NCBI RefSeq assembly: GCF_014322765.1
Contig: NZ_JAASTZ010000006.1
Location: 1-64,000, forward strand
Length of the DNA: 64,000 nt
Direction of reading: 5' to 3'
From: Listeria immobilis
GTDB taxonomy: Bacteria > Bacillota > Bacilli > Lactobacillales > Listeriaceae
Each line of letters begins with the position of its first letter. Positions within the stretch are counted from its first letter, which is position 1. A model generated the notes under the pieces. The model worked only from the letters and a program-made list of their open reading frames with translations. It was not told the origin of the DNA and did no database searches. Position numbers and translations under genes: made by a program. Shown here piece by piece: positions 1 through 8,423 of the stretch.

Positions 1-323
1 ATGCCTTCTCGCAGAAATTTTTGGTGCCAACTTTGAAGTAAATCCCCTGAAGGCAAACCATACTGCAAGGCAACATCTAGGTAAGAGTCACCGCTATTTA
101 AGTAATAGTGTAGGATATTTTGCTTGAATTGGGAAGTGTAATGTTGTTTGGTTCTTCGCCTTTGTAATGCTTCAAACCCCCATGCCTCTACAATCTTCAC
201 CCATTTTCTAACCAGAGAAAAATGTGATATACCAAAGCGTTGAGCGAATGTGCCATAACCACCTTCGCCGTTTTGGTAAGCTTCCACTACTTTCCTCTTA
301 AATCCATCATCATATTTAGCCAA
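1..323 (-). CDS. IS3/IS150-type transposase OrfA, N-terminal part (runs off window)
   Basis: Reading leftwards from a TTG at 321-323, the frame stays open to the window edge, giving about 107 residues beginning MAKYDDGFKRKVVEAYQNG. Two helix-turn-helix segments are visible, GYGTFAQRFGISHFSLVRKWV and, about 50 residues later, DVALQYGLPSGDLLQSW. This doubled HTH is the layout of IS150-group OrfA proteins, which bind the element ends and are normally fused to the DDE integrase OrfB by frameshifting. The C-terminus and OrfB lie outside the window. The TTG start is inferred from the reading frame; no strong ribosome site is seen. Confidence 0.75.
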   Translation of the reverse strand, partial: MAKYDDGFKRKVVEAYQNGEGGYGTFAQRFGISHFSLVRKWVKIVEAWGFEALQRRRTKQHYTSQFKQNILHYYLNSGDSYLDVALQYGLPSGDLLQSWHQKFLREG

Positions 324-378
324 TTAAAATACGCCTCTAAAGTTAGATTTTTTGGTCTAACTTTAGGGGCGCACTACA
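1..378 (-). mobile_element. End of an IS3-family (IS150-group) insertion sequence
   Basis: The element's outer end is placed at 377-378, where the minus strand begins TGTAGTGCGCCCCTAAAG, close to IS150-group ends that start TG and carry a C-rich block. Just inside, positions 337-347 and 356-366 form an 11-bp perfect hairpin with an 8-nt loop, a common feature near such ends. The OrfA frame begins 55 nt inside. Only one end is visible, so the length and target duplication cannot be determined. Confidence 0.65.
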
Positions 379-379
379 T

Positions 380-393
380 GGACTTGGTTTTTT
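380..393 (+). terminator. Half of a terminator hairpin, apparently split by the IS
   Basis: Directly outside the IS end, GGACTTGG is followed by six T residues, the form of the right arm of a rho-independent terminator on the plus strand; on the minus strand it is the left arm of a qoxD terminator. The complementary arm is absent on this side and would lie beyond the other IS end. The assignment is inference from the shape of one arm. Confidence 0.4.
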
Positions 394-410
394 CCTCTTA
401 TTTAATTTTC

Positions 411-743
411 CTACATTAAATGATTCATATGACCAATTTCCATTACCCAATAAGAACCAATAACAACGACAATTGCAATAAATGCTGCGAATAAAATATT
501 TCCAATTTGAATTTTTCCATCGCGGCCTTCTGTCATATGCATGAACATTAGGAGCTGTAGAGCGGCCTGAATGAACGCAAAGATGAAAATGATTACTACC
601 TTTACATTGGTGGTTAGTGTAGAGTAAAGAGCTACCCAGACAGCTAGTAGCGTTAAAATAATTGATAACGCAAAGCCAACAATGTGTTTCCACGGAATGC
701 CACCTTCAGCATGAGCTGCATTTGATTTATTATTTTGCGCCAT
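411..743 (-). CDS. qoxD: Quinol oxidase aa3 subunit IV
   Basis: Smallest subunit (110 aa) of the cytochrome aa3-type menaquinol oxidase. Three hydrophobic segments are visible (about residues 21-41, 48-70 and 82-104), as in the COX4/QoxD family (cytochrome o/aa3 subunit IV). It has no redox ligands and is thought to help assemble or stabilise the complex. It is the last gene of qoxABCD: its start lies 1 nt past the qoxC stop, so translation is probably coupled. An insertion element starts only 32 nt beyond its stop codon. Confidence 0.95.
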   Translation of the reverse strand: MAQNNKSNAAHAEGGIPWKHIVGFALSIILTLLAVWVALYSTLTTNVKVVIIFIFAFIQAALQLLMFMHMTEGRDGKIQIGNILFAAFIAIVVVIGSYWVMEIGHMNHLM

Positions 744-744
744 A

Positions 745-1356
745 TTAATTCACCATCCCAAACAAGTAGACACCGGTGAAAATGAAAATCCACACAACAT
801 CAAGGAAATGCCAGTATAAACTGGAAATAAATACTTTTGATGCTGTTTTTGGCGTCAAACCATGCATTTTAATTTGAATTAAAATAAAACTAATCCAGAA
901 AATCCCAACAGTTACGTGAAGTCCGTGTGTCCCTAGTAGAACGAAAAATGCTGACCAGTAAGAACCGATTTGCATTGTTACGCCTTCCGTTACATAGTGT
1001 GCAAATTCATAAAGTTCAAAACCAACAAAGCCTGCACCTAGAATCAGCGTAATAATTGAGTAAATCGTCAACATTTTCACATTGCCTTTACGCATCTCAC
1101 CAATCGCGAGACCACAAGTAAAACTACTTGTTAAAAGTAAAAATGTCATAATTAATACTAACCACAGCTCAAACATTTCAGCTGGCGGATGACCCGCATT
1201 AGAACCAGCTTTTCTCATAACAAAGTAAGTAGCAAAAAGAGTGGCAAACAAAGCAATTTCGGCGCCAAGGAAAATCCAGAAACCAAGAATATTTAATCGA
1301 CCTTGTTCTGACCTATATTCAATGGGCAGATTTTTATTTGTTTCTACAGATTCCAT
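745..1356 (-). CDS. qoxC: Quinol oxidase aa3 subunit III
   Basis: 203-aa membrane protein of the cytochrome c oxidase subunit III family, with five predicted membrane segments beginning at [18 protein letters not shown]. The motif [11 protein letters not shown] is typical of subunit III. It belongs to the membrane core of the terminal menaquinol oxidase and carries no haem. The start codon lies inside the end of qoxB (13-nt overlap), which indicates translational coupling within qoxABCD. Confidence 0.96.
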   Translation of the reverse strand: MESVETNKNLPIEYRSEQGRLNILGFWIFLGAEIALFATLFATYFVMRKAGSNAGHPPAEMFELWLVLIMTFLLLTSSFTCGLAIGEMRKGNVKMLTIYSIITLILGAGFVGFELYEFAHYVTEGVTMQIGSYWSAFFVLLGTHGLHVTVGIFWISFILIQIKMHGLTPKTASKVFISSLYWHFLDVVWIFIFTGVYLFGMVN

Positions 1357-3323
1357 GGATTACCCTCCTTTACACCAGTCGCAAGTTCGCGCGCATTATG
1401 TTCTTCTGTTGCTTTAATTTCATCCACTTCAACGTGGTAACCATCATTATTTTGGAATGAACGATAAACCATACAACCTAAAATTCCAATCAGACCAATA
1501 ATTGCTAACCAATACCAGTAGAATACTAAACCAAAGCCAGCAATGAAGAAGAAGACGGACATTACAAACCCGACCATTGTGTTGCTCGGCATATGAATTG
1601 GTTTATAATTTTTATCATTCACATATGGATCGCCTTTTTGTTTTCTATTCCAGAAATCATCCAAATCATTCCATTCTGGTAAAACAGCGAAGTTATATTT
1701 TGGCGGAACAGCAGAACTTGTAGCCCATTCAAGTGTACGTGCATTCCAAGGGTCACCAGTAACTTCTCGTTTCGAATTTTTATAACTGTAATAAATGTTA
1801 TAACAAAGAACCAAGAATGCTACACCCATTAAGAAGCCACCGACTGTGGAAATAAAGTTAAGTGTTGTCCAGCCATCACCTTGTACGTAAGTGTAGATAC
1901 GACGAGGCATACCATCAAGTCCTAGGAAATATTGCGGGAAGAAACAAACATTAAATCCAACAACGAAAATCCAGAAGAACCATTTACCAATTTTTTCATT
2001 TAATCTGTAACCGACCATTTTTGGATACCAGTATGTAAGCCCAGCAAAACAGGAGAACACGGTTCCAGCAATTAATACATAATGGAAATGCGAAACTAAG
2101 AAATACGTATTGTGATATTGATAGTCGGCCGCAGCCATCGCAAGCATAACCCCAGTTACCCCACCAACAACAAAGTTAGGGATAAAAGCAAGCGACCAAA
2201 GCATTGGGGTTGTGAAGGTTATTCGTCCTTTATACATCGTAAATAACCAGTTGAATATCTTAATCCCGGTTGGTATCGCAATCATCATCGTGGTAATAGA
2301 GAAGAAGGAGTTAACAAGCGCTCCTGATCCCATCGTGAAGAAGTGATGGACCCAAACCAGGAAACTTAGTAAAGAAATAACAGCCATCGCAGCAACCATC
2401 GCCGGATAACCAAATAGTTTTTTCCTGGAGAACGTAGAAATGATTTCGGAAAAAATACCAAATGCCGGTAAAATTACGATATACACTTCTGGATGCCCCC
2501 AAACCCAGAATAAATTGGCCCACATCATCGGGAGCCCTCCGTTCGTGAGTGTGAAGAATGCAGTCCCAAACAATCGGTCAAATGACATTAATGCAAGTGC
2601 CACTGTTAAAACTGGGAAAGCGAAAATAATAATTAAACTTGTAATTAATGAAGACCAAGTAAACATTGGCATTTTCATTAAAGTCATACCTTTTGTACGC
2701 ATTCGTAAAATCGTAACGAAAAAGTTAATCCCCGTCATTAGTGTCCCAATACCCGCGATTTGAACCCCTAGAAGGTAGAAGTTAATTCCATATCCAGCAC
2801 TAAAATCTGTGGCTAGTGGCGCATAGTTTGTCCAACCAGCGTCTGGCGAACCACCAATTACAAATGATAAGTTAAATAGCATCGCACCCATAAAGAATGT
2901 CCAAAAACTTAAGTTATTTAAAAACGGAAATGCCACATCACGTGCACCAATTTGAAGTGGTACTGCAATGTTCATAAGACCAATAATAAACGGCATTGCC
3001 ATAAATAAAATCATAATAGTTCCGTGCGTAGAAAACACTTCATTGTAATGCTGTGCATCTAAAAATTTCATATCCGGTAAAGCGAGCTGGGTACGCATCA
3101 TCAGCGCATCCACACCACCGCGGAAAAACATTAAAACCGCAGCAAGTAAATACATAATACCAATTTTTTTATGATCAACAGAGGAAATCCACTCTTTCAT
3201 GAGCCATTTCCATTTTTTAGTGTAAGTTAGTAACACAACGATACCAACACTAGCAAGCACAATAGATATCTGTGCACCTAGGATCATCGGGTCGCCGGTT
3301 ACGATAAACTCATTCCATTTCAT
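1344..3323 (-). CDS. qoxB: Quinol oxidase aa3 subunit I (haem-copper catalytic subunit)
   Basis: Catalytic subunit that reduces oxygen to water with electrons from menaquinol and pumps protons; 659 aa with about 14-15 membrane segments. The haem-copper ligands are present: HGTIMILF (low-spin haem His), [15 protein letters not shown] (Cu-B His and the cross-linked Tyr), VHHFF (two Cu-B His) and SHFHYVL (haem His pair). The proton-channel-type GHPEVY signature is intact. Length fits QoxB. It is preceded by a strong AGGGGGG ribosome site and sits between qoxA and qoxC. Confidence 0.97.
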   Translation of the reverse strand: MKWNEFIVTGDPMILGAQISIVLASVGIVVLLTYTKKWKWLMKEWISSVDHKKIGIMYLLAAVLMFFRGGVDALMMRTQLALPDMKFLDAQHYNEVFSTHGTIMILFMAMPFIIGLMNIAVPLQIGARDVAFPFLNNLSFWTFFMGAMLFNLSFVIGGSPDAGWTNYAPLATDFSAGYGINFYLLGVQIAGIGTLMTGINFFVTILRMRTKGMTLMKMPMFTWSSLITSLIIIFAFPVLTVALALMSFDRLFGTAFFTLTNGGLPMMWANLFWVWGHPEVYIVILPAFGIFSEIISTFSRKKLFGYPAMVAAMAVISLLSFLVWVHHFFTMGSGALVNSFFSITTMMIAIPTGIKIFNWLFTMYKGRITFTTPMLWSLAFIPNFVVGGVTGVMLAMAAADYQYHNTYFLVSHFHYVLIAGTVFSCFAGLTYWYPKMVGYRLNEKIGKWFFWIFVVGFNVCFFPQYFLGLDGMPRRIYTYVQGDGWTTLNFISTVGGFLMGVAFLVLCYNIYYSYKNSKREVTGDPWNARTLEWATSSAVPPKYNFAVLPEWNDLDDFWNRKQKGDPYVNDKNYKPIHMPSNTMVGFVMSVFFFIAGFGLVFYWYWLAIIGLIGILGCMVYRSFQNNDGYHVEVDEIKATEEHNARELATGVKEGNPWNL

Positions 3324-3340
3324 GCCTTATGTCCCCCCTT

Positions 3341-4447
3341 TTAGTTCCCTGCGTCATCCGATTCTTTTTTATTGAATTCATTTGTTTGGATGTCTTCTTC
3401 CATTTTCTTCATTTCGTCCTCACGGTGTTTATCCTCGTGGTAACCCTCACCATTTTTAATAATTTGTGGCTCCATATCGTGGCGCTCAAATTGAGGATTA
3501 GTCACGGTAACAGGACGAACAGGTAGAAGCGGCTCATCAGAAATGGTTGATTTTGTATTTGGATTATGTGGATTTGTCATTTCATATCCAAAACGTTTAT
3601 AAGCATAGAAAACGTACTCTGGATCAGCAGCAACATCAACAAATGCTAAATGCGTGCCAGAATAAGTTTTTTTCTTAGAGCTTTCAGGCATTAAAAGACG
3701 GTCATAGATGTCTTGTGTGATAACTGGTGAATTTGCTTTTGTTTCTTTTGCCCATTTTTTAAAGTCTGATTCAGATTGCGCCACTACATCAAAGCGCTGA
3801 TCTGCAAAACCTTCACCATTGAAATTGGCATTACGCCCTTTGTATGTACCAACTTCATCCGCTTGTAAATATAAATTCATCGTCATTCCAGACATTGCAT
3901 ATTTTTGACCACCCAATTGAGGCACCCAAAAACTTGTCATTGTATCTGCGGAAGTTAATTTGAACAGTACTGGACGATCTGTTGGAATATTTACGTAGTT
4001 AACCGTTTCGATGGACTCATCTGGATAACTAAAAATCCATTTCCAGTCTGCACTTGTTGCATAAATAACAATTGGATCTTTATGCGAAGTCACTTTTGGC
4101 GCTTCTTCCCCTGCATAAATTGTTTTTACAGTCGGAATAGCCAGTGCAATAACGATAGCAACTGGAATTAATGTCCAAAAAATTTCCAGTTTTTTACTAC
4201 CATGCATATCCGGCTCATAGTTTGAAATGTCTTTTCGTTCACGATATTTAACTAGCATAATCGTAAACAATACAAAAATCGTTAGTACAATAACCAGCAT
4301 AAATATAATCGAATAAATAATTAAGTCCGACTGACCTTTTGCAACTGGTCCCTTTGGATTAAGTACTGTCAAATCGCCACAACCACTTATCAAGCCGGTA
4401 ACCCCAAGCATTGCTGTGAGTAGCAAAGATTTAAGTAACTTTGACAC
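3341..4447 (-). CDS. qoxA: Quinol oxidase aa3 subunit II (lipoprotein)
   Basis: 368-aa subunit II. A lipoprotein signal ends in LISGC (lipid-modified Cys23), followed by two membrane helices (about residues 41-67 and 87-105) and an extracytoplasmic cupredoxin-like domain. The Cu-A ligand pattern CxxxC is missing, as expected for a quinol oxidase rather than a cytochrome c oxidase. The C-terminal tail is strongly charged. It starts with GTG behind AGAGGGG. First gene of qoxABCD, behind a good promoter and a roughly 195-nt leader. Confidence 0.96.
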   Translation of the reverse strand: MSKLLKSLLLTAMLGVTGLISGCGDLTVLNPKGPVAKGQSDLIIYSIIFMLVIVLTIFVLFTIMLVKYRERKDISNYEPDMHGSKKLEIFWTLIPVAIVIALAIPTVKTIYAGEEAPKVTSHKDPIVIYATSADWKWIFSYPDESIETVNYVNIPTDRPVLFKLTSADTMTSFWVPQLGGQKYAMSGMTMNLYLQADEVGTYKGRNANFNGEGFADQRFDVVAQSESDFKKWAKETKANSPVITQDIYDRLLMPESSKKKTYSGTHLAFVDVAADPEYVFYAYKRFGYEMTNPHNPNTKSTISDEPLLPVRPVTVTNPQFERHDMEPQIIKNGEGYHEDKHREDEMKKMEEDIQTNEFNKKESDDAGN

Positions 4448-4484
4448 TCGAATCCCCTCTTTTCCTTTTGATGTTTTCTAATGT

Positions 4485-4504
4485 GTATTTTTGCGCAAAA
4501 ATAC
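4485..4504. promoter_or_regulatory. 20-bp perfect palindrome in the qoxA leader
   Basis: GTATTTTTGCGCAAAAATAC is perfectly self-complementary and lies between the promoter and qoxA, about 38 nt upstream of the GTG start. It could be a protein-binding site or an RNA hairpin sitting before the ribosome site. It has no T-run in the transcript direction, so a terminator is unlikely. Confidence 0.45.
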
Positions 4505-4648
4505 CATTCCTGGAGTGCTGAAAGAAGCTTTTTTACAACTCCTATGTAACTGAAAAAATGCTGTTATTTTATTGTTTCTTAAAAAAACTCACAAACTTTT
4601 TTAAAATTGGTTAGCATTTTTAGAATCACTATGTTCATACTCTAACTC

Positions 4649-4677
4649 ATTATATCTGATTTAATACCTTAGTTCAA
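4649..4677 (-). promoter_or_regulatory. qoxABCD promoter
   Basis: On the minus strand TTGAAC (4672-4677) and TATAAT (4649-4654) are separated by 17 nt, a near-consensus vegetative sigma promoter. The predicted start of transcription is near 4642, giving a leader of about 195 nt. Confidence 0.7.
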
Positions 4678-4747
4678 AAACTTGATATATTAAATATTTC
4701 ACAAACTTTTATTCTATTCTCTATTCCCTTGATTGTGAAATTTAAAA

Positions 4748-4783
4748 CAAAAAAACAGTAAACAAAATATCTTTGTCTACTGT
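4748..4783 (-). terminator. mvaK2 terminator
   Basis: Just past the mvaK2 stop, ACAGTAgACAAAg pairs with a matching arm ending TACTGT and is followed on the minus strand by seven T residues. It closes the mevalonate operon. Confidence 0.8.
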
Positions 4784-4789
4784 CTTCAT

Positions 4790-5860
4790 TTATTCCGTTA
4801 TTTGCACTTTGCCTGTATGGAAAGGTAAATGCTTAATACCTAGTTTTTCCCAGTTATGAACGAGTTTTTCTGCTAATTCTGGTGTTTTTGAAAAAGCTAT
4901 TCCGCAATCTCCGCCACCTGAACCAGAAGATTTTCCAGCTCCGCCATTTTTTTCAGCTGAATCGGCTAATTGTTCTAATAAGCTTGTTTCAATATTGACT
5001 CCTGCTTTTGTTCCCAAATCTTGAAGGATACGGCGATTTTCCTTTATAGCGGAATAAAGCAGTTCCTCATCTTTTGTATGAAAAGCTTGAATAATTTGTT
5101 TCATAATTTGGTTGTTTCTTGTTAAAAATTGCTGATAGTTTTTGTTATCTTCTTGTTTAAATGCATGAATTTGTGATACTAATTTTCCTGTGCTTACAGG
5201 TGTTCCAGTCCAACCAACTGAAAAAGTAGGTATTGGTTCTTCTAAAGTTTCAATTTCAAGAAGCGGCCAAGGTTCTTTCATAAACCATTCAAGTGATTTA
5301 TAAGCTAACCGATGTTTCACCCATTCTTGATCAAAAGTTGTATAAGCAATCCATCCACCATACATACAGGAAGCAATATCACCACAAGAACCATTACCTT
5401 GAACAACTAAATGTGATAAGGCAGCTAATTTGAATTTTTTTAGCATGGATATTTCTGGGTGGAATTTTTTCATTAGTGCATTGATTACCGCCACGGTTGC
5501 TGCTGCACTTGAACCTAATCCATATTTAGCGCCTGACTTATCTATTAATTCTGTTTCAATCACCATTTTGACTGGTGTTAATTCTATTCCTTCTGATTTT
5601 AGAAAAGTAGTTGCAATATTGATGGCTTCCGCTGTAAAAGTCCAATGTTCTCCGTCTGGTTTAAGTTCCCCGCCAACTGGCCAAGAAACAGGATTTTCAT
5701 AATGCGGAATCCATAATTCATTTCGCTCACTGTCCTCTAAAGTTAATGTTATATAACGATTAACAGCAGTCAAAATAGCCGTATGCCCCGATTCCACAAC
5801 GGCATATTCGCCAGCAACATATAATTTTCCAGGTATTTTAACTTGTAGTTTAGTTTTCAT
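4790..5860 (-). CDS. mvaK2: Phosphomevalonate kinase
   Basis: GHMP-family kinase (356 aa) that phosphorylates 5-phosphomevalonate in the mevalonate route to isopentenyl diphosphate. Seen: N-terminal IPGKLYVAGEYAVVESG, the ATP loop YGLGSSAAATVA and the C-terminal GAGKSSGSGGGDCGIA. I chose the start MKTKLQVKIPGK at 5860 rather than the in-frame ATG ten codons upstream, because family members begin there and it overlaps the mvaD stop by 11 nt. Last gene of the mvk-mvaD-mvaK2 operon. Confidence 0.93.
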   Translation of the reverse strand: MKTKLQVKIPGKLYVAGEYAVVESGHTAILTAVNRYITLTLEDSERNELWIPHYENPVSWPVGGELKPDGEHWTFTAEAINIATTFLKSEGIELTPVKMVIETELIDKSGAKYGLGSSAAATVAVINALMKKFHPEISMLKKFKLAALSHLVVQGNGSCGDIASCMYGGWIAYTTFDQEWVKHRLAYKSLEWFMKEPWPLLEIETLEEPIPTFSVGWTGTPVSTGKLVSQIHAFKQEDNKNYQQFLTRNNQIMKQIIQAFHTKDEELLYSAIKENRRILQDLGTKAGVNIETSLLEQLADSAEKNGGAGKSSGSGGGDCGIAFSKTPELAEKLVHNWEKLGIKHLPFHTGKVQITE

Positions 5861-6821
5861 CTGATACACCACTCGCTTCCTTACCGGCATGACAAATTAG
5901 AATGTTTTTGGCTAGTCCCGACAACTTTTCTGCAACGATTTTCTCATTTTGACGCTCACAAATAACCTTAACATTCGGCCCAGCATCCATAGTAAAATAG
6001 GCTGGTATACCTTCTGCTCGAAGTTCTCTAACAGCATCCATTACGTTAAGCGAAGACGGCTGAAAATAAGTGAATGGTGGTTCTGCTCCAAGTGTTGTCG
6101 CATGCATTTTCATCCCATTGCGCTCGGTAATTTCGCCTACTTTGATGAAGTCTTCGTCTAAAATAGCTTGTTTCATTTCTTTCAAATCTGTCTCAGCAGC
6201 GGCAACCCAATCATTAAAGAAAGGAGAAGTCTCAACAGTTAAGCGCATTCCGTCACGACTAGAAACTTTCTTCTCTTTGTCAGAAACTACAGCGATAACC
6301 ATGGACATTTTATCACTTAATTTTTTTGTAAAAGGAACGGCAAAAGAATCACTACCATCTGCTAGTTCGCCTTTTTCCCAAATAACAAAATCGCCATAAA
6401 CGGAGCGAGAAGCTGATCCAGAGCCGAAACGGGCTAATTTTGAAATATATTGTTGTGTGTCATTTCTGCCCGCAGCACTCGAACCAGCAAGCGCTAAAGC
6501 GGCAAATGCTGAAGCTGATGATGCAAGACCTGCTGCAGTTGGAACATGATTTTCAGAGGTTATCAATGCTTTTGCTGTCAAACCAAATTCTTCACGCATT
6601 TTATCAATAAAACGGGTTACTTTCGCGTCCGTTTTTTGTTCTCCATTTAAAATAAATCTATCTTGTTTTAAATTTTCGTCCCATTCTACTGTTGTTTTTG
6701 TATAAAATTTGTCTACAGTGAAGGATAAACTACTATTTGCAGGTAGAATCAGCTGTTCATCGCGTTTTCCCCAGTATTTAATTAGCGCCACATTCGTGTG
6801 TGCAATGGCTGTCGCTCTCAT
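5850..6821 (-). CDS. mvaD: Diphosphomevalonate decarboxylase
   Basis: ATP-dependent decarboxylation of mevalonate diphosphate to isopentenyl diphosphate, the last step of the pathway; 323 aa. Signatures: AHTNVALIKYWGKRD, PANSSLS, the GHMP loop PTAAGLASSASAFAAL, GSGSASRSVYGDFV, and the catalytic aspartate in FTMDAGPNV. It overlaps mvk by 44 nt and mvaK2 by 11 nt, so the three kinase-fold enzymes are probably translated as a coupled set. Confidence 0.95.
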   Translation of the reverse strand: MRATAIAHTNVALIKYWGKRDEQLILPANSSLSFTVDKFYTKTTVEWDENLKQDRFILNGEQKTDAKVTRFIDKMREEFGLTAKALITSENHVPTAAGLASSASAFAALALAGSSAAGRNDTQQYISKLARFGSGSASRSVYGDFVIWEKGELADGSDSFAVPFTKKLSDKMSMVIAVVSDKEKKVSSRDGMRLTVETSPFFNDWVAAAETDLKEMKQAILDEDFIKVGEITERNGMKMHATTLGAEPPFTYFQPSSLNVMDAVRELRAEGIPAYFTMDAGPNVKVICERQNEKIVAEKLSGLAKNILICHAGKEASGVSDEN

Positions 6822-7746
6822 AACTACCTTCTCCTATCGTAAAAATCCATTCTTGTGCAGCACCAGCTTTATGAAGTGCTTTTGTTATTTTTTCAGCGAT
6901 TTCTTGGTTTTTGGCTACAGCAATAATACAACCACCTCTGCCACCGCCAGTAAGTTTAGCTCCATCAGCTCCATTATTTCTAGCAACTTTAATTAAATTT
7001 TCTAAACTACTATCACTAACTGTTAAAGTCTCCAAATAATTTTGTGCTCGATTCATTGCATCACCAATTTTTATAGTATCCGCATTTCCTTCTAAATAAG
7101 TCTTTATTTCCCGGGAAATATTTCCGAGTGCACGAATTATTTGGCCAATCTCAGCTTGATTTTTTTGATATAGTTTCTGGACATCTGCAACAGCAGCTCT
7201 TGTTTCACTTGGAACTCCTGTATCAGCTACTACAAAGGTAATTTTTTTAGAAAAGTGCATAATTTCTAATTTTCTATCGCGTTCATACCAAACTGGCTTT
7301 TCACTAACAACAGTAATTGCATCTACACCACTTGCATTCCCGTGTGCAATTTTTTCCGCTGTGTTAACAATGGAAAGTAGTTTTTTACTTTCTAACTCTC
7401 TTTTGAAATATTTATATAGGCCACGTGCAATACTTGTTGCTACTGCTGCACTCGAACCTAAACCTCGACCAATTGGAACTCCCGAAGTCACATGAATAGA
7501 TACATTTTCGCCTTGACCTATTTCTTTTAGAACATCCACAACTAGTGCTTTAATTCCCAATAAAAAATCAGGCATATCTTCTAAATCCCCTGAAAAAAAT
7601 GCCGAAGAAAATTTAGTTTTTATAGAAGCTTCCACATTTGTAGTTACTACTGCTTGTGTAAATGGGACTGAAATCGCCGGTTCTCCGTATACAACTGCAT
7701 GTTCTCCGCATAATATCATTTTAGCTGTCCCAATGCCTGTAGCCAA
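6778..7746 (-). CDS. mvk: Mevalonate kinase
   Basis: GHMP kinase (322 aa) that phosphorylates mevalonate. Motifs: GTAKMILCGEHAVVYG, the ATP loop PIGRGLGSSAAVATS, and the C-terminal TGGGRGGCIIAV. The open frame runs 45 codons further upstream, but those residues (basic, Trp-rich) do not resemble the family. The TTG at 7744-7746 follows AGAAAGGA and gives the family's length, so I place the start there. The gene body contains a perfect Noc-type site at 7106-7119. Confidence 0.93.
   Translation of the reverse strand: MATGIGTAKMILCGEHAVVYGEPAISVPFTQAVVTTNVEASIKTKFSSAFFSGDLEDMPDFLLGIKALVVDVLKEIGQGENVSIHVTSGVPIGRGLGSSAAVATSIARGLYKYFKRELESKKLLSIVNTAEKIAHGNASGVDAITVVSEKPVWYERDRKLEIMHFSKKITFVVADTGVPSETRAAVADVQKLYQKNQAEIGQIIRALGNISREIKTYLEGNADTIKIGDAMNRAQNYLETLTVSDSSLENLIKVARNNGADGAKLTGGGRGGCIIAVAKNQEIAEKITKALHKAGAAQEWIFTIGEGSYESDSHCTHECGAN
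7106..7119. promoter_or_regulatory. Noc-binding-type site (perfect)
   Basis: ATTTCCCGGGAAAT is a perfect 14-bp palindrome identical to the Noc binding sequence known from Bacillus subtilis. It lies inside mvk. A noc gene is present at 62.7 kb, which makes function plausible. Confidence 0.7.
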
Positions 7747-7824
7747 TGTGCGCCAATCCTTTCTCCATCTAAATAATACTACTTTTAATACTTCATGATA
7801 CCATAATTTTTTCACTAAAACCTT

Positions 7825-7853
7825 ATTATAGAACTTTTTTAAAGCCAAAACAA
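7825..7853 (-). promoter_or_regulatory. mvk promoter
   Basis: Minus-strand TTGTTT (7848-7853), a 17-nt spacer and TATAAT (7825-7830) lie about 80 nt upstream of the chosen mvk TTG start. This supports transcription starting inside the longer open frame and so the internal start. Confidence 0.55.
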
Positions 7854-7857
7854 TGAC

Positions 7858-7880
7858 TGGCACTAACTTTTCCAGTGCCA
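7858..7880. terminator. Hairpin between the speG-like gene and mvk
   Basis: TGGCACT pairs with AGTGCCA around a 9-nt loop, 10 nt beyond the acetyltransferase stop. The downstream T-run on the minus strand is short and broken, so termination is probably partial. It abuts the mvk -35 element. Confidence 0.45.
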
Positions 7881-7889
7881 ATCAATAAT

Positions 7890-8408
7890 TTACTTATCCA
7901 TTTCTTTATATTGGTGCTGAAACAGACACATCCGAATTGCATCATGGTAAGTTCCATCAACAAAAAATTCATCAATTAATTCGCCCTCACGAATAAAACC
8001 AACTTTTTCGTAAACATGAATTGCTTTTTCATTTACTTTATCGACAACTAAATATAATTTATGCATATTTAATACATAAAAAGCATATTTCATTGCAAGC
8101 TTTGTGGCGGATACTGCATAACCATGACCTTGAAACTTAGGATCAATAATAATTTGAAATTCCGTTCTTCGGTGAATATAATCAATTTCCATCAATTCGA
8201 CTAATCCAACCATTTGACCATCTAATTCTAAAATAAAACGGCGCTCTGATTGATCGTGAATGTGCTTATCATATAGCTCTTGAAGTTCGACAAATGCTTC
8301 ATATGGCTCTTCAAACCAGTAAGACATTATTTTCGCATCATTATTTAACCGATGAACAAATTTTAAATCTTCGCGTTCAAGCGGCCTAAGTTTTAAATCT
8401 CCACTCAT
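7890..8408 (-). CDS. SpeG-like spermidine/polyamine N-acetyltransferase
   Basis: 172-aa GNAT-fold acetyltransferase. The opening [18 protein letters not shown] and the [29 protein letters not shown] stretch match the SpeG group, which acetylates spermidine and spermine using acetyl-CoA. The acetyl-CoA loop is in [18 protein letters not shown] and the C-terminal [19 protein letters not shown] is conserved. It follows cls by 15 nt on the same strand. Specificity is inferred from overall resemblance. Confidence 0.8.
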   Translation of the reverse strand: MSGDLKLRPLEREDLKFVHRLNNDAKIMSYWFEEPYEAFVELQELYDKHIHDQSERRFILELDGQMVGLVELMEIDYIHRRTEFQIIIDPKFQGHGYAVSATKLAMKYAFYVLNMHKLYLVVDKVNEKAIHVYEKVGFIREGELIDEFFVDGTYHDAIRMCLFQHQYKEMDK

Positions 8409-8423
8409 TTTTCCACTCCTAAA

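Larger units (their letters stand above)
4448..4789. other. Intergenic region between qoxA and mvaK2
   Basis: This 342-bp gap holds the qox promoter, a long qox leader containing a 20-bp perfect palindrome, and the mvaK2 terminator, each listed separately. No open frame worth calling is present. Several TTGTGA-type half sites occur, but none forms a full Rex-type operator. Confidence 0.8.

Noticed and set aside
343-693. 116-codon minus-strand frame overlapping qoxD
   Set aside because: It is a shifted frame of the qoxD coding region that runs on into the IS end, Cys/Ser-rich with no ribosome site.
4585-4740. TTGTGA half-sites upstream of qoxA as a Rex operator
   Set aside because: The half-sites occur singly and in orientations that do not form TTGTGAA-N-TTCACAA at the required spacing.
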